A stretch of 64,000 nt of DNA from Crotophaga sulcirostris (taxonomy: Eukaryota > Chordata > Aves > Cuculiformes > Crotophagidae): positions 192,186 to 256,185 of the forward strand of contig VYZB01000282.1 of the NCBI GenBank assembly GCA_013397455.1. Reading direction: 5' to 3'. Positions 47,878-59,845 of the stretch are shown here, piece by piece. The notes below the pieces were generated by a model. It did not search any database. It saw only the letters and a list, made by a program, of their open reading frames with translations, and had not been told where the DNA came from. Each line of letters begins with the position of its first letter. The first letter of the stretch is position 1. The translations under genes were made by a program, and so were the position numbers.

Positions 47878-49958
47878 AGTAGAGGTGCTTCTCTGGTCAC
47901 TTTATAGGACAATTCAACTGTGATGGATGACCAGAACAAGCAACATTTCACAATGTGGAAGGCCATGACTCGTGGGCTAACAGACTATCAGGGAAACAGT
48001 CAGTCTTCAATAATCCCCTCCATCACAAGAACTGCAGCGTGGCCAGAGAGAGAGTTTATTTTGATGAGTTTCCCATTTGCAGAAAAACTCCACCACAAAT
48101 TAATACCTGAATGCCTTATCTTCAGCACTGCAAGGGTGTGGGACTTTCTTTTCACCCTTTGGGACAACAGAGCTGTCTGTCCTCATGTGTGACAGTAAGA
48201 GACACACTCTTGTTTTACCTGGAGTAGGAATTGTGAGTGGGAGAGGACAGATTTCATCTGCAGTGGTTTACAAATTGTGATCACTGAGCCTTCCTTCCAT
48301 TTCCACCTTTCACTTAGTGAAGAAAAAGCCATAAGGTTTTCCTACATCAGAAAGGAAAGCTAACCTGTCTTAAACTTCCTAATAACACAAAGGTAAGTGT
48401 CGACTTATGTCCCTATTACAGCAAATTTTTGACATTGTTTAACACCCATGGCTGGTGACAGGAGAAAAACAAAAAACATGAAGATGGGGAAAGAGTGAGG
48501 TGAGTGAAGTTCTTGTCTCGTGAAGAATGGAGGGTTTTATCTCATCTCTCGTGCTTTGGGGGCTTGTCTGCGAGGAAGCAATTCTAAGAAACTTTATCAT
48601 ACTTGATACTTTTCTGGAAACCCTATGTGCTGGCATAAAATTTGAGCAACATATCCTCTGCTAAAAAATAAATCATAATCACGACAGGTTTAAAAATAAC
48701 TGGCAATCATGACCCAAGAAGATAAAAAGAAAGCATTGGAGATTTTTTTTTCCCAATTGATCCTCTTGGTGAAGATGAATAACAGAATTGATTTAAAGGG
48801 TTGAGGAGGGGGAAGAAAACGGAGAAAGAGGAAGAGGTCAGAAAGTAGAACGGAGCAAAATAAGCTTAGTAATAAGAGGAATTGGGTTACAGGGCAAAAA
48901 AGTAGCTGTATAGAAATAAAGTCCTGTAAAACCTGATTTTATGAAATCAAATACAAGATAAACTCTATGCTCCATTGAGAAAAAAGCTGAGAAAGACATC
49001 ATTCAAACTATCCAGAATTGGCAAGAAAAGTTTAATTCAGAGTATGACAACTTCATTTTATAAAATGGTGCCCTAAAACTGGTAAGGCATTCCAGCAATT
49101 TCATGTTGCTTTGAAACTTCCCATACAGGGTAAGGAGAAGAAATTTTCTATGACTTTCTATGACTATAATGGGATAGGAAAGAGGTGATATACTGACAGC
49201 ACCAAGTCACTCATGGTATTGGAAGGAGATAATAAATGGTGAAACCTGAACAGCTGATACAGAAATATAAGCAGGAAGATTTAAATATAAAGATGACAAC
49301 CAAGAGGCTTGAAATGGAAACTTTGATTGTCATTCAGAAATACACAACAAATACTGCGAAAGTCTCAGCTAACTCCAAGTCAGTTTTCTGAAGGTCTTTG
49401 AGGAATGAGAGCTTCTCCACAGCACTGCATATGGCTTTCCTGGAAAGGCACAGTAGATCTTTGACTCATATCTCAAAAAAAGTAAGAACAGGACAGGAAT
49501 GTGGTCAAGGCTCATAAAATATTTGAAAGAGCACAGGGATATCTTATCTCTGCTGATATTCATCTTCTCACACATTTTGGGGAATTAGCCATAACTTGAA
49601 GTCTGGAGGGGAGAATCTTTTGGGCAGATATGGAGGGTGGTTACATCCAGAGAGAGTGAAAAAAAAGGAGCCCTTTAAATAGAGTAACAGAAGATTGTGG
49701 AAGCTGTAAAGGAAGTCTGCCCATGGATGAAAGTGTGGTGAGAAGATAGTAAGGAGACAAATGAATCATGGATGTGAAGCGTTCAGCACCCTGGTGTAGG
49801 ATGCTCTAAAACAGTGACTCAGGCCCCGGCAGAGCCTCAAAATGAGGAGAAGGTTGTCAGCTCCCTGGGACTTTTTTAATTTCAGGATTTGTTGTAAAAT
49901 ATCACGCTGAAGTTTGCTTTCTCACAGAAGGTCTGCAAACTTAGTGTTGATTGGGAAC

Positions 49959-49982
49959 AGTCATTTTAACAGTCATTTTAAC
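49959..49982. repeat. 12-bp perfect tandem duplication
   Basis: AGTCATTTTAAC is repeated twice head-to-tail. Local slippage is the likely cause. Confidence 0.9.
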
Positions 49983-50094
49983 ACTTCTTCCTCCTAGAAT
50001 TCAACTGAAATTTGGAGATCCATGAAGACAGACAAAGAGCAGAAGTATGCTCAAGTCAGAAGCAAATCTGAGAGGTTCTCCAAACCTATCAGAT

Positions 50095-50370
50095 TCGTCT
50101 CTTGTGACAATATCTCCCTTTCCTTTCTGTGCTCCTTGTTTCTTCTTTTTGTGTCCTTCAATCTTCCTAGTGCTTCTTCTCCTTTGTCCCAACAAAAGTG
50201 ATTTTCTTCCTCTCATTTCTATAAGTTCCCCTTATTTTTTCTAGCCCTACACAAAATAGGGCTACACAAAGACACCTTTCCACTTTGCTCTTCTCCACCT
50301 TCACTATCTCTCCTCTATTGCACTCTCTTCCTTCTTTTCTCTTCTATTTTCTTTGCCTTTTTCACTACAT
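50095..50370 (-). repeat. Polypyrimidine-biased stretch
   Basis: The + strand is dominated by C and T (CTCTTCTCC, TTCTTCTCCTTTG, TCTCTTCCTTCTTTTCTCTT) over about 275 bp with few purine runs. It is not a clean tandem repeat. It could be a decayed CT-rich simple repeat. Confidence 0.55.
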
Positions 50371-50974
50371 TCTCCATGCCAGAACTTCAGGAAAAGATCA
50401 AAAAGGAAAACCCGGCAACACAAATTAGAGATTTGATGGCAGCCAAGTGTAACTAAGTGAAAATGCTTTTGCATTAGCCACAGTTGCTAACAGCACTTAA
50501 TAGTTAGCGATCTGTAGTTTTTACTAGGTAAATAAGAGGCTGCAAAACATAAGTAGGCATAGCAGGCAGCACAGTAAAAATTGCATTTCCTTATACAAGC
50601 TTGTCCAAAGCTGCATGTTTTTTGTGGGCATTTTTGTTTTTTCTTTAGTTTGAATTGCAATCTTTAAAGATGTTTGTTTTATTATGTGGCTTGAGACACG
50701 TTACCTAAATTTGTATTCTCCCTCCCTACCCCACAATGGATATAATCTCATTTCACTTTCTGTCACTAACAGGTGGAAGTGAGAATGACATTTATGGATT
50801 AGAGAATTAGTACTATACTACACAGCTTGTTTTAAAGGATACAATCACCCAGATGTTGTTTGCTGCCAGTATAACTGCAATACTGTGCATCTTCACACTT
50901 CAGCATGCATTAAAGGCGTAGTTTATAAGCGTACGAGATGCATAACACTATGTCTGTATGGAAATATTATTCTA

Positions 50975-51085
50975 ATATACCTTAATTGTATTCAATAATC
51001 AAATTTTATAACCTTTTAATTGACTAGTATTTAGTGTTTGGCAATTAAATGATTGTAATCAACCATCCATTGAAGTTAATTATCT
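50975..51085. promoter_or_regulatory. Cluster of homeobox-like TAAT/ATTA motifs
   Basis: Within 110 bp there are CCTTAATTGTATT, CAATAATC, TTTTAATTGAC, GCAATTAAATGATTG and AGTTAATTATC, at least six TAAT/ATTA cores, several in paired or palindromic TAATTA/CAATTA form. Such clusters are common in homeodomain-bound enhancers, but A+T-rich DNA yields them by chance too. This is inference only. Confidence 0.3.
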
Positions 51086-53909
51086 GTAGATTGTGCTGGT
51101 CACTTTAAGTATTTCTTTTACTGTGTTCAGGACATGGCATTTTTCCAGTTTCTTAATGGGCTAACATTTAGAAAGGGAACTACAGCAAACCTGTTATCTG
51201 TAGTGTGTGTATTACAGAAGAATAACTCATATGACAGCAATCTTGTTAGAGGCCGTTACGAACAACATTCACCATGGGCCATATCTTAAGCTGTCAATGT
51301 AGTAACTCTGATTTACACCAGCTGAGGATTAGAACACATGTATGATTGCAAAGAATGGTAACTCCTTTAGATGCATCAAATCTTTCAAGATAAAGAATGT
51401 CAATATAAAGCATAGCTGAGTTAAAAAACAGTGTTTCTCAGAACAGCAGAATAAGGTAAGAATAGCTACCCTGAAGATAGTGCTGGTTCTTCTGCTTTTA
51501 TCTCCATGTAGGACTCATTTCTGTCCTGTACAGAAGGATCAGTCATGAGGTCCTAAAGGCATTCCATTAAAGCAAAAATAAGTTTTGAAATTGAGGAAAA
51601 AATCAAATTAATCGCTTCTGTCAACTAGCGTTCTCTATGCTCAAATAATGTAATAGAAAATAAACATGATGAAATTGACTCCTGAAATGCTCTCCCATCT
51701 ATATTTAGTTATTTTTCTCTGTTAGACCAGCATGGCTTATAAACATTAGCCCTTTGACAGTGTGTTGTATGTGCCATTCACAGCAATACAGGAGGAAAAT
51801 GGAATCTGAGTCCACAAGATTTGTAACACAATAGGGGGGAAAGTGATTTCATATACTACAGCCAGCCCAACTACAGGTTTTGCTCCGTACATGATTTTAA
51901 AACAGAATAGGGGTGGTCCATACTACCCCTACACTGCATATCTGGCAGCATCCCCCTATTTGACTGGGAATAGATAAGCACCAGTGTCCTGTCCTGTGAT
52001 GGAGTTGTGGTGTCCCTGGGGTGTACCTCACTGTTGTGACTGCTCTTCAATGTTCCCCATTCCAGAGGCCATCTCATAGAGATGATTCAGGTTTTGTGCC
52101 TTTTAACATCAAATTTTTCACATTGGTCCTGCAGGAACCAGTGTTTTTTGTTTTTGGTTTTTTTTTTTGGCTGTTTGTTTTCTGAATTAGTATATACAGT
52201 TAAAGCTTCAACTAAAAACATGGTCTTTCCATGTAACTTTAGACCTTTACCATGTGATGAAGATCTTTACAGTGACAACATCAAACTTTCACTCATTAGT
52301 TTGATCCTACATTGCAATATGTGATTCCATACAATGAAAAGGATGTTGAAACACATTCTTCGACAGGGAGGTTACAATGCATCAATGCAAACAAGCTGCA
52401 GAACTGGGATTTTCATTAGTGGTTTTGAAGAACTCAGACTGAAAGCATCTCTCCACTTCCACACCAACTTTCTTCCCCTGGGGCTGAACCTTGAACTAGA
52501 AGTAGTCATGTGTGATCTGTTGCAATATGTTGCTTAGAAAATGACCTCCCCATCTCTTAAATGGGTCTCTCTAAGTTGCCTGCAGGAGCAAGTTCTGTCC
52601 AGGCACTCAAAAAAGCAGGATCAGAGATCATGTGGGAACATTGTAGCTTCACTTGTGAGGTGCTGACACAGAGATTCAGGCACAGGCACAGGCCCTACAT
52701 TAGATGGCCAGATGTACATCAGTGCTTTTCCGTCTGTCTTTGTCTGTATGACACATTTTGACTCTTAACCTCTCAATAGTGAGCATACCAACAATAGTTA
52801 CACCTCCTCTCTGATCAGCACAAAGAAAACTGGATCTCACCGTGACTTCTGCTGAATCCTGGTCATTGGATTTGTGGCCAGAGCAGACCCAGGCCAAGAC
52901 ATTCCAATGTGATCAACTGAAAAATACCTTCTTAGAGTAGGTTCAGGAAACTTATCCTGAAGGAACACACAAAAGCAAAAGGGCATGATGTGCTAAGATT
53001 TTCAAGTCTGGAGCATTTCTATGCATGATTAAAACAGGAATAGGTTTTTTTTGGTACCAAGGGCCTATTGTTGATGACAACGGAGGCGTGGGTAGAAACA
53101 GGTACTTTGAGTTTTGTATTCAACTGTACAGAGAATTGTGGTGACCACAGCCTGGGTCAACCCAACTTTAGGAGTATAAGCTCTTCTCCATAAAATCCTC
53201 ATGCAGAAAGAAGCAATAGCAATTACATTCAGCCTTCTCTCTCTGAAAAACAAAAATTAAAAACACATATAGAAGGAATTTGCAAAGAAAACATACTTGA
53301 AGTTTCTTTTTCCGGTAGTATTTTGTCTGCAGACCTGAGGTGTACTTGTTTGCGTGTACTGTGTTAAAATATTTTTTAATTATTATTAACGGATGATGCT
53401 AAGTTGTCTTGAATGGATTTTGTTGCATTTTAGAAATAACATTTGTTTATTTCTGCAAATTATTTTGCTGCCTTGCATAGAGAGGATATAAGAGAAAGAC
53501 TGTAAAGGAACTGATCTCTGGGTAAATTTTGGCACACTGGAAAGAGAAATCATTTGATAAACATGGAAAAGAGTGAAGAAGAGAGAAAGGATAACCTTTA
53601 CTGAACCGATCTAGTTAGAAGGAGACTCAAGAATGCAAACAAATATCTTTCTAATGAAGGAGCAAGAAAATCATTTATGGACTTTACTGCAGCGAAGAAT
53701 AGGGCTCCATGAACCTTTCAAACCTTATGAAGCAAGAGCAGCAATCGCAAGCCACAAATTCTCATCAACGTCTTCCTATTGTTTTGGACATAAACTATGA
53801 AAAATAAACATATATAATACTGATATTAAAGACCTGAAACAGCAAAGGCATCAGATCCAATGCTTATTACACAGGTGTTAACAATGTTTACCAATTCTCT
53901 AATGGTGTC
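51086..53909. other. Non-coding stretch, no gene recognised
   Basis: Short frames only (at most about 80 codons). There is a T-rich run near 52144-52168. The segment 51870-52150 is somewhat less A+T-rich than its surroundings, but no exon or repeat is recognisable in it. Confidence 0.6.
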
Positions 53910-54072
53910 AAAATCATAGAATCACAGAATGATTTGGCTGTGAAGGGACCTCAAAGCCCATCCAGTTCCACCCCCCTACTGTGGGCAAGGACATCTTCCA
54001 CTGTATCAGAGTGCTCAAAGCCCCATCAAGCCTGGCCTTGAACACCTCCAGGGAGGGGGCAGCCATGACTTC
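53910..54072 (-). mobile_element. CR1 LINE 3' end, short antisense fragment
   Basis: On the + strand it starts AAATCATAGAATCACAGAAT (reversed tail) and continues GGGACCTCAAAGCCCATCCA and CTTGAACACCTCCAGGGAGG. It is the reverse complement of the 3' untranslated segment seen at 3145 and 29625. It breaks off near AGCCATGACTTCTG. It is about 160 bp long, strongly 5'-truncated and old. Confidence 0.94.
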
Positions 54073-55809
54073 TGTGAACAAAGTACTCACTTTTTTTTCA
54101 GCAGGACAGTATTTGATGGGCATTTTATTTTATTGCTTGTTGCACTTTGTTAGGATCACTGCATGCTTTGTTCTTAATGGAAACCACAACATATGTTTGT
54201 AAACGGACATTTAAGACTTTAAATCTGTGCTGAACGCATTTAAGATATGAATGGGAAAACTTTTATCAAAAAATTGAATTTCAGTCTCACTAAGTCCCAC
54301 ATAACACAATCGTGCAGACTCAAGAAAGCTGTAAGAAGACAAGTTGATGAACATCCTGTGAACATGTGAACTGTGGCAGTTCACAGAAACTGCTGTGAAA
54401 GTATCAGTGTGCACCTGACGAGTTCATTAAGTGGGGACAGGTCAAAATCCTAATGACAATATAGCACTTGGCCTGAGAAGAGAGTGCAGACATGGCTGTT
54501 CTGCTTTCCAGTGTCATTAGATTTGTGGTGGTTGGTTCAGCCCATTTAACTGTTTTAGTAATGATATACTAGTTAAAGGTTTCACAACCAGGTTCTCATG
54601 GTTTCTCACCCCCTTACTGAATGCATTCACATGCACTGGGGAGGAAGTGTGAGCTGGAATGCGTCCTGCTACCAGCCCTGGGGCTGTGTTATTTCAGGTA
54701 TACAAGGCTAACTGGTGTTGCATGTTAACATGGGAAACTTCTAGAGAGCCTTTCCTTTTTCAGACCCAAAAAGTCAAGCCAAATTAATGTATTTTCTTTT
54801 TAGACTTAGTAGTAGAATTGATTCCAGAATAATTACATTATGGGTTTATTTACACAATGTACACAGGAAGTGAAAAAGGACAACGTGCAAGGCTTCAGTT
54901 TCCTAAAAGACAACATTTCTAAGTTTTAACTCTTTTCCTCCATTAAGTTCATATTTTACAGAAGTTATGTTGCAAATGCATGTAGTGTGCCCTATTATAA
55001 GTAGTGCAATTTGACTCCCTTTATTCTTGAGAAGCAGGTAGTGTCACAAGATGGCAATAGTACAAACAGAAAAAAAATATGTTAATCCTGTCCCATACAA
55101 AATTAAATACTTAGAAGATTCTGGTGTTTGCCCTGCTCTTAATTACAAGCTTTGGAGAAAAGGGTCATATTTCATGCACAGAACTCTAAGGACATCTTTG
55201 TTGGTTTATTAATCCTAATGTAGTATCAGATCATAAAAATAATTTGAGTGATTTGGTAATGCAATTTGGTAATGTTCTGATTAATGTATTACCACGAACA
55301 GAAGAGACAGATTAACCATACCATGAATTGTAACATGCTAATTCCTCGCTGCAGCTCTAACAATTGTGTCACATGCAGTTTCAATTATTTTGCATGTTTG
55401 GCAGCCTTTCTTCCCAATGGAACAATAAGCATTAACACAATAAGCTGAAAGAAGCTTATAAAAACATGGCTGACATAAGTTCTTGCTGTTAAGAAACATT
55501 TGATGTTACAGTGCCAGTTTTGTTTTAAACATACAAACTCTACAACTGAAAGATCTTCATCAGAATGCCTTGAAAATACTTTCAAATTTGTCATGCTCCA
55601 CTAATATGTTGAATCATCGATAGTTCAGTACATTAGTGTTATTTATGGAGAAATTAATGAAAAAATATGTACAACAGGGGTTAATGAGTACTGATGAGAA
55701 TTAGCTCTTCTGAACTAAGCAGTGGGGACACTGAGTAGAAGAATGATGCTACAACTGCTACTTCTTCTAGTAGAGTCTTGTGCTTCACACAGAGTTCTTC
55801 ACTTAGAGA
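54073..55809. other. Non-coding stretch, no gene recognised
   Basis: No supported gene, repeat or RNA. There are only chance frames of at most about 69 codons. Confidence 0.65.
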
Positions 55810-56055
55810 TTCCCAAACACTTTTCAAGGGCTTTATCATACTCATATTTTACAGATCATATATGGAGAAACTAAAGCCAAGAAACAAGTTGATGAAAGAA
55901 TCAATGTCAAGGTCGGGATAAAACATTCTGTCTCTTCTGTCCGTCCTATAAAAAACAAGATTCTTCCAAAAAGTGTAGGAAGCATGCTTTTATTTGAGTC
56001 TATCATTTGCATTTTAGTCCAGGTTGGTCTGGTGTTCTATCCATCATGCTAAAGA
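55810..56055 (-). mobile_element. Possible ancient MIR/L2/L3-type relic
   Basis: The + strand reads ATTCCCAAACACTTTTCAAG, then ATATTTTACAGATC, then GGAGAAACTAAAGCCAAGAAA. This resembles the reverse complement of the tail shared by MIR SINEs and L2/L3 LINEs (words like ATTTTACAGATGAGGAAACTGAGG). About 170 bp further on, GTGTTCTATCCATCATGCTA resembles the other end of such elements (GTGCTCTATCCACTATGCTA). The extra distance implies an insertion or two separate fragments. The match is by eye and weak. Confidence 0.45.
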
Positions 56056-57829
56056 TGCTGCATTGGCCTATGCTAGCTTATGAACAATGAATGAACATAG
56101 AATCATATCAATGTGTTCAACTTCATTACATTTCCTGGATGAAAAAGATCTGCAAGACCATTAGATGTGCTGTGCAGGTTTTACAGTGGAAGATGTTGTG
56201 TGTCCCACACTCCCATTTGCCCCCCGAGGCAGAAAGAGGGTAGTTGTCCTAGCTCAGCTTCCTTGTGAAGAAACTTTCTCCTACAGTGGGACCGTAGCTT
56301 CTTGGAAAGGGTAACCATTTATCACAGCCCTAAATGAAAGCATTCCTTGGACACAAATGTCTTTTTCTTCTTTTGTCTAATTATTGAGGGGAAAAGTGAG
56401 AAGGAAATGTCAAAACAGTGAAACAGTGGTGTATAGAGAGCAGTCACTTTGGAGCTCACCCAGCTTTTGTGAAGGCCTGGGCGATTTGTCAAATGGTTGT
56501 GGCATAAGTCAAGCCCTGAGGTTGAAAGGTCTTGACCTAAGGAGTGCTGAAATCAGGCAGTATAAGCAAGAGGGCTGCTAGAAGTTTCAGCTGTAGTGGA
56601 GATGAACAATGATGGGTGCTGGACACAACAAAACCTCATCTGCATAATTCAGGTAAGGAATTTTATTGAATCTGACAAGTATGTGACAGGCTGAGAAAGA
56701 GAAAAGAACATGCTCTTGCTGGGAACTTTTAAAGCTCTTCAGTTAAGGTATGTGGAAATAAATGACAGCTAATCTCTTCACTAAAAAAACTGTAAACAAT
56801 GCCATTTTACACAGAGCTCACCCGTGACCTTTTCATAGATCAGGCTATCCACTTTCAGGTCAGGACACAGAACTTATCAGAAACAATGTGATGAATTCAG
56901 ATTGCGCAAGAAGAGCTTTAGTTCTCCCAACTACTTGCTGTAGAGTTGCTACTCACTTTGGCAGGTAAGCTTCAGCAGAAAGAATATCACTTAAATCTAG
57001 TGCATAACACCTCATGGCAAATGGAAAATCTATGTGGAAACTTTTCAGTGGAAGTTTTTTCAGGGGTTGTGGGATTATTTTTTACAGTTTTGGCCTGCAT
57101 GGGTCATACTGCAACTACAAATCTCAAGCTAAAAGGTCATAAGGTGACAGGACAACTTTTCTGCCATGAGACCTGTTGATACTCTTAAAGTGACCAGGGG
57201 CTTTAAAATCCTTCATTAATCTTGACATTTCAGGTTTCACAGATTTTTTTTTTTAATTTTATTTTAACTATTTGCATCCATTTTAGAGTCTTTCCTAGGT
57301 AAATGGTTGATTTTAAAAAGAATACACTACTGGTGTTTTTCAAAATACAAATAAGATGCTGACCACTGGTTTTAAAAGATAAAAACTTTGTATGTAACTT
57401 TAGTTCATGAACACTAAGACAACTATGACCTTAATACACATAGAAAACTCAGAAGCAATGGTTGAAAAACAAATCTAGACTCTATGTGATGTTTAAACTC
57501 ATCAAACAAAATAAGAAACCACCTTGCAAGCAAGTAAGATTTCTCTGTTGTGAATATCTGTATTCTTAGGAGTTCATTCTTAACACTGAATTCTCCACAA
57601 AAAGTGCCACTTGACATCTGTATAAAGAGAGTTTCTTGCCAGATGCAGACCTCTAAGCCTGACAAGAAAACAATTTGTTGTACAGGCTGCGGAATGATTG
57701 GTGAGAAAGCTCAAAATCTAGAGGAAAGCAGTGCAACTGTGAATTGCAAGAGCAGAAATTCAGCTCTAAAACTCTTCAAATAAATACAAAAACAAAGATT
57801 AGGCAGACTTTCTTGGGCATGAGTCACAA
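56056..57829. other. Non-coding stretch, no gene recognised
   Basis: Short chance frames on both strands of at most about 80 codons, and a T-run near 57244-57255. Nothing else is recognised. Confidence 0.65.
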
Positions 57830-58160
57830 AATCCCCAAGCACTTCCCTGGATTACTGGCACAGAGATTGCTGCAGCGTACAGCACACGTATGTTTTTACC
57901 AATGTATGGATCATTCCACCTAATGGGAAGCGGTTAAGAGTCCTGGCTGGATCAATTGCGGATCTTGGTGTTATAAGCAGTCCAATGCATAATTCACAAG
58001 GCTTAATGAATATTCCGATTCATGACAGCCAACTGGCTCCGTAGGTCACACCTCCCAGTCTCATATAAATAAAGAATGAGATACTGGAAAGTGTACCAGC
58101 TGAACCCTAGTGAGTGCCAAAAACATGCATATTAATGAGGCACAATAAAAGATATACTTG
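57830..58160. promoter_or_regulatory. Candidate conserved non-coding element
   Basis: A motif-dense segment with TGAGTCAC (AP-1-like, near 57820), TAATGAATATTCCGATTCATGA (two ATTCA/TGAAT arms around a CpG, near 58003) and ATGCATATTAATGAGG (octamer-like, near 58124). It lacks low-complexity runs and repeat sequence. I infer possible regulatory function, and no alignment was available. Confidence 0.3.
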
Positions 58161-59490
58161 ACTCTCAGGAAGTGCCTCTATTGTTTTCCAGCTTTAGAGA
58201 GGGAGAGAGGAAAAGTTTGCAGTGCACCTTTCAATATGCCATTCCATGAAACTTCCCTCTGGGGCAGAGAGGGAATTGGGTTGTGACAATGGCATTTCAC
58301 ATCCAGCCTCATCAGGTCTATGACATCCCCCATCATTCCCACCACAACAGTGAAATCTATGCTGGAAATATCCCCACCCTCTGCTCCTATGTTCCTCTGC
58401 AAGTCCCCATTTGGTAACTAAGGAGAGGAAGTGCTTCAGCAGTGCTGTTCTTTTATGTGTTCTGTTTAGACCTTGGAACAGGATGAATGGTAGCTCAGAT
58501 GAATGCATTTGTGCCATTTTTCTTGGCCCCAGACGATGTTTCCTCACTACCATGACATCTGAACAGAAGGAGAAAACATCTCCCTTTTGTGGGAAGCTAA
58601 TTTAATTTGTACCTTCCACCTAGGGGTAAATATGTTTGTCTGTCTTTCTAAGCTCTCTTTGCCCACTTTCTTTTCTCACGGGAAACCCTGCTGAGTCGAA
58701 AGCAGGATATTGCTTAGTGCTCTAACTTTATTTTAAAGTAATTTAATTTTAAGCATACTCACACCCACCCTAAAGTGAAGCAACTGTAGGAGCTCCACTG
58801 GGACAGCCTAATGACTTTTGCATGTCTCTTGTGTCGGAGACATCAAGGGTTTGTTGTTAGGGAGGTATTTGTCTTTAAAATAAATCCTTTAAAACAGGAC
58901 CTCTCTTTTGCAGCATCCTCAGCGCAAGATGTGTTTCTTTATTTTCAAAAATCCTTTGGCTTTGCACATTGACCTACCACCTCTAAAAAACAGCATTACA
59001 AACCATTGACCTTTGCTCTTCGTTGATCTTGTGTTATATGTGATTTGACCTTGTTTTGTCTGAAAACTTTGTAAAAGGATTTAAAATAAACAATGAACAC
59101 ATTTCTTTATGAAAAATGGTGGTGAAATATGAGTCCGATGACTTGGAATTTACATCCTCATCATCTGATTTATGCGTGACTTCTTTAAATTGGCAAATAT
59201 ATTAAGTTGAGGGCATTATTTAATCCAGTACTGAAAAGTTTCTATAATTAAAAAAACAATATAAAGAGTGGGAAAAAAACTGCTGAAATCCAAACCGAAG
59301 CTTTATTTAAAGCCCATTTTACTTATAGTAACACCACAACTTCTTTTATTTAAACCTTATTATCTCATATTAAAATGGCAATGACATGTACAAGAACCTT
59401 GCAACATTTTGCAATTTCTTCCCTTTAAAAAATATTATTACCAGGTAAATATTTTGTCGTCCTGTCAGATAAGAAAAAGAAAACATATAA
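58161..59490. other. Non-coding stretch, no gene recognised
   Basis: A 119-codon minus-strand frame at 58194-58553 overlaps a 74-codon frame in another phase. Neither resembles a known protein. The part from 59280 to 59490 may hold a very degenerate extra copy of the duplication that follows. Confidence 0.55.
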
Positions 59491-59845
59491 CACTTAAAAT
59501 TATAAAATATATTTTTAATATATGTAGTAATAAATATCACGGGTACTGATTTTACCTGTGCTGTCCGTTATTTGTTATTTGCATAATATTGTATCAATGT
59601 TTTTTTCACAAAAATTTGCACTACGTGTTCGGATCAGAAATGTGCATTTTTGTCATATTCGACAAAGAGTAGGTCTAACACTTAAGCCGATAAAGTGTAT
59701 TTCTAATATCTGCAGTAATAAATACCACAGAAACTGTGATTTTACCTGCAGCTACCAGTTATTTGTTATTCAAATAATGTTTTATCAATGTTTCTTTACA
59801 ATAATTTGCACTTTGTGTTCTGGCCAGAAATGTGCATTTATCATC
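59491..59845 (+). repeat. Diverged tandem duplication, period about 189 bp
   Basis: Copy A (59491-59656) and copy B (59680-59845) align in order over their whole length, at about 80% identity by eye in the core. Shared words include CACTTAA at both starts, AGTAATAAATA-CAC, TGATTTTACCTG, GTTATTTGTTATT, TATCAATGTTT, ATTTGCACT-GTGTTC and CAGAAATGTGCATTT. Between the copies lies about 23 bp. The sequence before copy A (near 59440-59490) resembles this spacer, hinting at a third, older unit upstream. It is not a CR1 or any repeat I recognise. An open frame of 164 codons (59558-60052) crosses both units but looks incidental. Confidence 0.85.

Larger units (their letters stand above)
47878..50974. 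other. Non-coding; strand-asymmetric purine and pyrimidine tracts
   Basis: No gene is supported. It contains a purine-rich tract at about 48797-48850, a 10-bp tandem duplication TTTCTATGAC (49145-49164), a 12-bp tandem duplication AGTCATTTTAAC (49959-49982) and a pyrimidine-biased stretch at about 50095-50370. The latter has a short inverted repeat TAGCCCT/AGGGCTA at 50242-50264 in its middle. Confidence 0.6.

Noticed and set aside
47283..47966. 227-codon minus-strand frame with repeated SQYHSIT
   Set aside because: It is antisense CR1 tail microsatellite plus gap. The repeat is simply the GTGATACT octamer read in three frames.
58194..58553. 119-codon minus-strand frame
   Set aside because: Unrecognised and overlapped by another frame. 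Likely chance.
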